Assembly: GCA_013375355.1 (NCBI GenBank)
Contig: JABXJV010000071.1
Location: forward strand, 1 to 16,210
Reading direction: 5' to 3'
DNA length: 16,210 nucleotides
From: Candidatus Helarchaeota archaeon
Lineage (GTDB): Archaea > Asgardarchaeota > Lokiarchaeia > Helarchaeales > JABXJV01
In this document: positions 14,967-16,210 of the stretch, in pieces
Layout of the letters: each line of letters opens with the position of its first letter
Numbering within the stretch: position 1 is the first letter of the stretch
Translations under genes and position numbers: made by a program
The notes under the pieces: generated by a model
The model's input: only the letters and a program-made list of their open reading frames with translations
Database searches by the model: none
What the model was told of the DNA's origin: nothing

Positions 14967-15036
14967 CGCCCAAATTCTATTAGAAAAAAGATTTAATCTA
15001 ATAGAAATTCCTTTGGAATGCAACCAAAGGGGGTGT
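14967..15036 (+). promoter_or_regulatory. Candidate SECIS element after hdrA (copy A of a duplicated RNA structure)
   Basis: Two adjacent hairpins follow the hdrA stop. Hairpin 1: TTCTATTAGA (14975-14984) with TCTAATAGAA (14997-15006), 10 bp, 12-nt loop starting AAAAAG. Hairpin 2: CCTTTGG (15010-15016) with CCAAAGG (15024-15030), loop AATGCAA. ACGCCC (14966-14971) can pair with GGGTGT (15031-15036) to close a three-way junction. Nearly the same sequence follows mvhD, with pairing preserved. Archaeal SECIS elements usually lie in the 3' UTR, so position fits. By eye I cannot place the eukaryotic-type GA/GA core, hence moderate confidence in the exact function. Confidence 0.7.
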
Positions 15037-15075
15037 TAAAAATTATTAAAAGGTGATGAATAAGAAGGTAATTAT

Positions 15076-15489
15076 ATGGACCCAAAATACAATGTGGTCC
15101 TATTTGCATGTGATAAGTGAGGATATTCTGCTGCTGATTTAACTGGAACCTGCCGAATGAAATATAATACTGGTGTAAAAATAATTCGTCTTAGATGCAC
15201 AGGACGCGTAGATATTGCCCATATAATGCATGCGATTCGAGCCGGTGCAGATGCTGTTATGGTTGTCGGATGACACTTTGGCGAATGTGATTTCAAAGAT
15301 GGTAACATTAGGGCTAATGAAAGAATTCAATTCATAAAAAGGGTCCTCGATAAATCCGGCTTGGGTGGAGATAGAGTCAATCTTTACCAGTGCAGTGCAG
15401 CTGAAGTAAACAGGTTTGTGGAAGCGGTAGAGGATACGATTGCTCACTTGCAAAAATTAGGTCCTAATCCAATACGTGTAAAAGCTTAA
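15076..15489 (+). CDS. mvhD: MvhD/VhuD-type hydrogenase delta subunit with two selenocysteines
   Basis: MvhD is the [2Fe-2S] adaptor that hands electrons from a hydrogenase or dehydrogenase to HdrA. The 137-residue frame runs through two UGAs. U15 in FACDKUGYSAADL matches the second Cys of the family's CNWC motif, and U66 in VVGUHFGEC matches the Cys of GCHxGxC. Remaining conserved cysteines are Cys12, Cys41 (RLRCTGRVD) and Cys71, so two of the five ligand-region positions are Sec. AAGGT at 15065-15069 lies 6 nt before the ATG. It follows hdrA by 110 nt filled by a hairpin element and is followed by a second copy of that element. Shadow ORFs on the minus strand across this gene are not real. 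Confidence 0.93.
15118..15120 (+). other. UGA codon read as selenocysteine, MvhD residue 15
   Basis: In-frame TGA in CDK-U-GYSAADL, aligned with the second Cys of CNWCSYAGADL in MvhD proteins. Confidence 0.88.
15271..15273 (+). other. UGA codon read as selenocysteine, MvhD residue 66
   Basis: In-frame TGA in VVG-U-HFGECDF, aligned with the Cys of GCHxGDC in MvhD proteins. Confidence 0.9.
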
Positions 15490-15490
15490 A

Positions 15491-15559
15491 AACCCAAATT
15501 CTGTTAGAAAAAAGGCAAAGTCTAATAGAAATTCTTTTGGAAAGCAACCAAAAGGGGTG
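15491..15559 (+). promoter_or_regulatory. Candidate SECIS element after mvhD (copy B)
   Basis: Hairpin 1: TTCTGTTAGA (15499-15508) with TCTAATAGAA (15521-15530), where the A-to-G change still pairs as G-U; 12-nt loop beginning AAAAAG. Hairpin 2: CTTTTGG (15534-15540) with CCAAAAG (15548-15554), where a C-G pair of copy A has become U-A by changes on both strands; loop AAAGCAA. CCC (15493-15495) and GGG (15555-15557) flank the pair. Only the second half of the hairpin-1 loop differs freely between copies. Confidence 0.7.
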
Positions 15560-15580
15560 TAAAAGAATTAGGTGAATCCC

Positions 15581-16210
15581 TTGGAAAAAGTAGATAAAGA
15601 GACATTTAATGCAGTTTGCGAAGCAGCAACAAGTTTTAAGATAAAAAATTTATTAGAAAATCAAAAAGTTATACTGAATAGCGGTCGCATTTCTCCTCTA
15701 GAATTAGATTCAATTATTGATAAAATTTATGATATCGAGTTAAAAAAGCAAAGAATTTTATTATTAATTAAAAAAAATGGCTATTTATCCGTCCCTGAAA
15801 ATATCGAAAACACCGAAATTACAGAATTTGAAGTTTATAAAGCCCTTGGTGAATTAATGGGAGATAATTTAATAGAAATTAAAAAAGGGACTTCTGAATT
15901 AAGTTTTAAGCCAAAAATTATTATGTCTGAAGAAAATGGTAATATTTTTTTAAAATTATCTTCCGTCACAACTTATAAAGTGCCACTGGAACCAATAATT
16001 CCTATTGTTGAAAAGGAATTATGTTGTGGATGTGGTGCATGCTTTAGTATTTGTCCAGTAAAAGCAATCACAATGGAAGAAACACCCACTGTTGATGAAA
16101 ATAAATGTATTCATTGTGGACTTTGTTGGGCTAGTTGTCCGCGGACTTTTTTGCATATTAATGTGTTAAAGGGATATATGACTGTGAAAAAAGTTAATTT
16201 TACAAAAGAA
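15581..16210 (+). CDS. Ferredoxin-domain protein, probable FrhB/FdhB-like, 3' end outside the window
   Basis: An open frame from 15581 to the window end (210 codons, no stop). Residues 1-145 form an unrecognised charged, helical region that includes a winged-helix-like stretch (about 62-112, RILLLIKKNGYL ... LIEIKKG). Two [4Fe-4S] motifs follow, CCGCGACFSICP and CIHCGLCWASCPRTF. The second is very like CGICYNQCPRT in the FrhB-like protein at 9016, where the F420-reductase domain begins soon after, so an FrhB-type C-terminal domain is expected beyond the edge. Start TTG 15581 is chosen because a perfect AGGTGA (15570-15575) lies 5 nt upstream; GTG 15572 overlaps that site. Its place after hdrA-mvhD suggests it supplies electrons to, or takes them from, that complex. 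Confidence 0.78.
   Translation, partial: MEKVDKETFNAVCEAATSFKIKNLLENQKVILNSGRISPLELDSIIDKIYDIELKKQRILLLIKKNGYLSVPENIENTEITEFEVYKALGELMGDNLIEIKKGTSELSFKPKIIMSEENGNIFLKLSSVTTYKVPLEPIIPIVEKELCCGCGACFSICPVKAITMEETPTVDENKCIHCGLCWASCPRTFLHINVLKGYMTVKKVNFTKE

Noticed and set aside
15072..15453. Minus-strand ORFs across the mvhD region
   Set aside because: They are opposite-strand shadows of mvhD, which has clear family motifs; their translations resemble no family.

Overview
The window is AT-rich and reads as an archaeal chromosome, most probably Asgard and Lokiarchaeia-like. Three things point there: Rag/Gtr-type GTPases with C-terminal roadblock-like domains next to an arrestin-like protein, archaeal HdrA/MvhD electron-bifurcation genes that carry in-frame UGA codons, and UGA still serving as an ordinary stop elsewhere (570-572). 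Multi-Sec HdrA and VhuD/MvhD proteins have been described for Lokiarchaeota. The lineage is an inference from gene content; no rRNA or ribosomal protein is present. No tRNA, CRISPR array or mobile element was seen.

Layout. (1) 3-1507: the end of a methanogenesis-marker-17-like gene, translationally coupled to a marker-7-like gene, followed at 1593 by a small zinc-ribbon gene. (2) 1847-3855, minus strand: a coupled MoxR AAA+ ATPase / VWA pair. (3) 3985-4900: a divergent UPF0175-type antitoxin / PIN toxin pair with what looks like a leaderless promoter on the toxin side. (4) 4968-12665, all plus strand: an Asgard-type signalling cluster containing a GTPase with a roadblock-like tail, a TPR protein, a two-CBS protein, a large four-CBS protein with an unfamiliar N-terminal domain, an FrhB/FdhB-type iron-sulfur flavoprotein, a Rag-like GTPase and an arrestin-like protein. 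Three of these otherwise unrelated proteins share a short C-terminal or internal module (hallmark FFE...WETSI...W...EEL.F.YP), which ties the cluster together. (5) 12774-12947: an unrecognised 57-residue small ORF. (6) 13004-16210: an hdrA - mvhD - (FrhB-like) electron-transfer operon.

The most striking feature is in region 6. HdrA is a single 653-residue gene with two in-frame UGA codons at positions where the family has cysteine, and MvhD (137 residues) also has two. Immediately after each of these two genes lies a copy of the same ~65-base element that folds into two adjacent hairpins. The copies differ by a compensatory C-G to U-A change and a pairing-preserving A-U to G-U change, with free variation in one loop. 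These are the natural candidates for the SECIS elements that recode the four UGA codons.

Taken together, the right half describes flavin/iron-sulfur electron transfer (HdrA, MvhD, two FrhB-like proteins). The middle holds proteins that typically sense nucleotides or energy state (CBS) and switch (GTPases), with one FrhB-like protein carrying the same module as the CBS and arrestin-like proteins. A redox/energy-state sensing GTPase system is a reasonable hypothesis but is not demonstrated by sequence alone.
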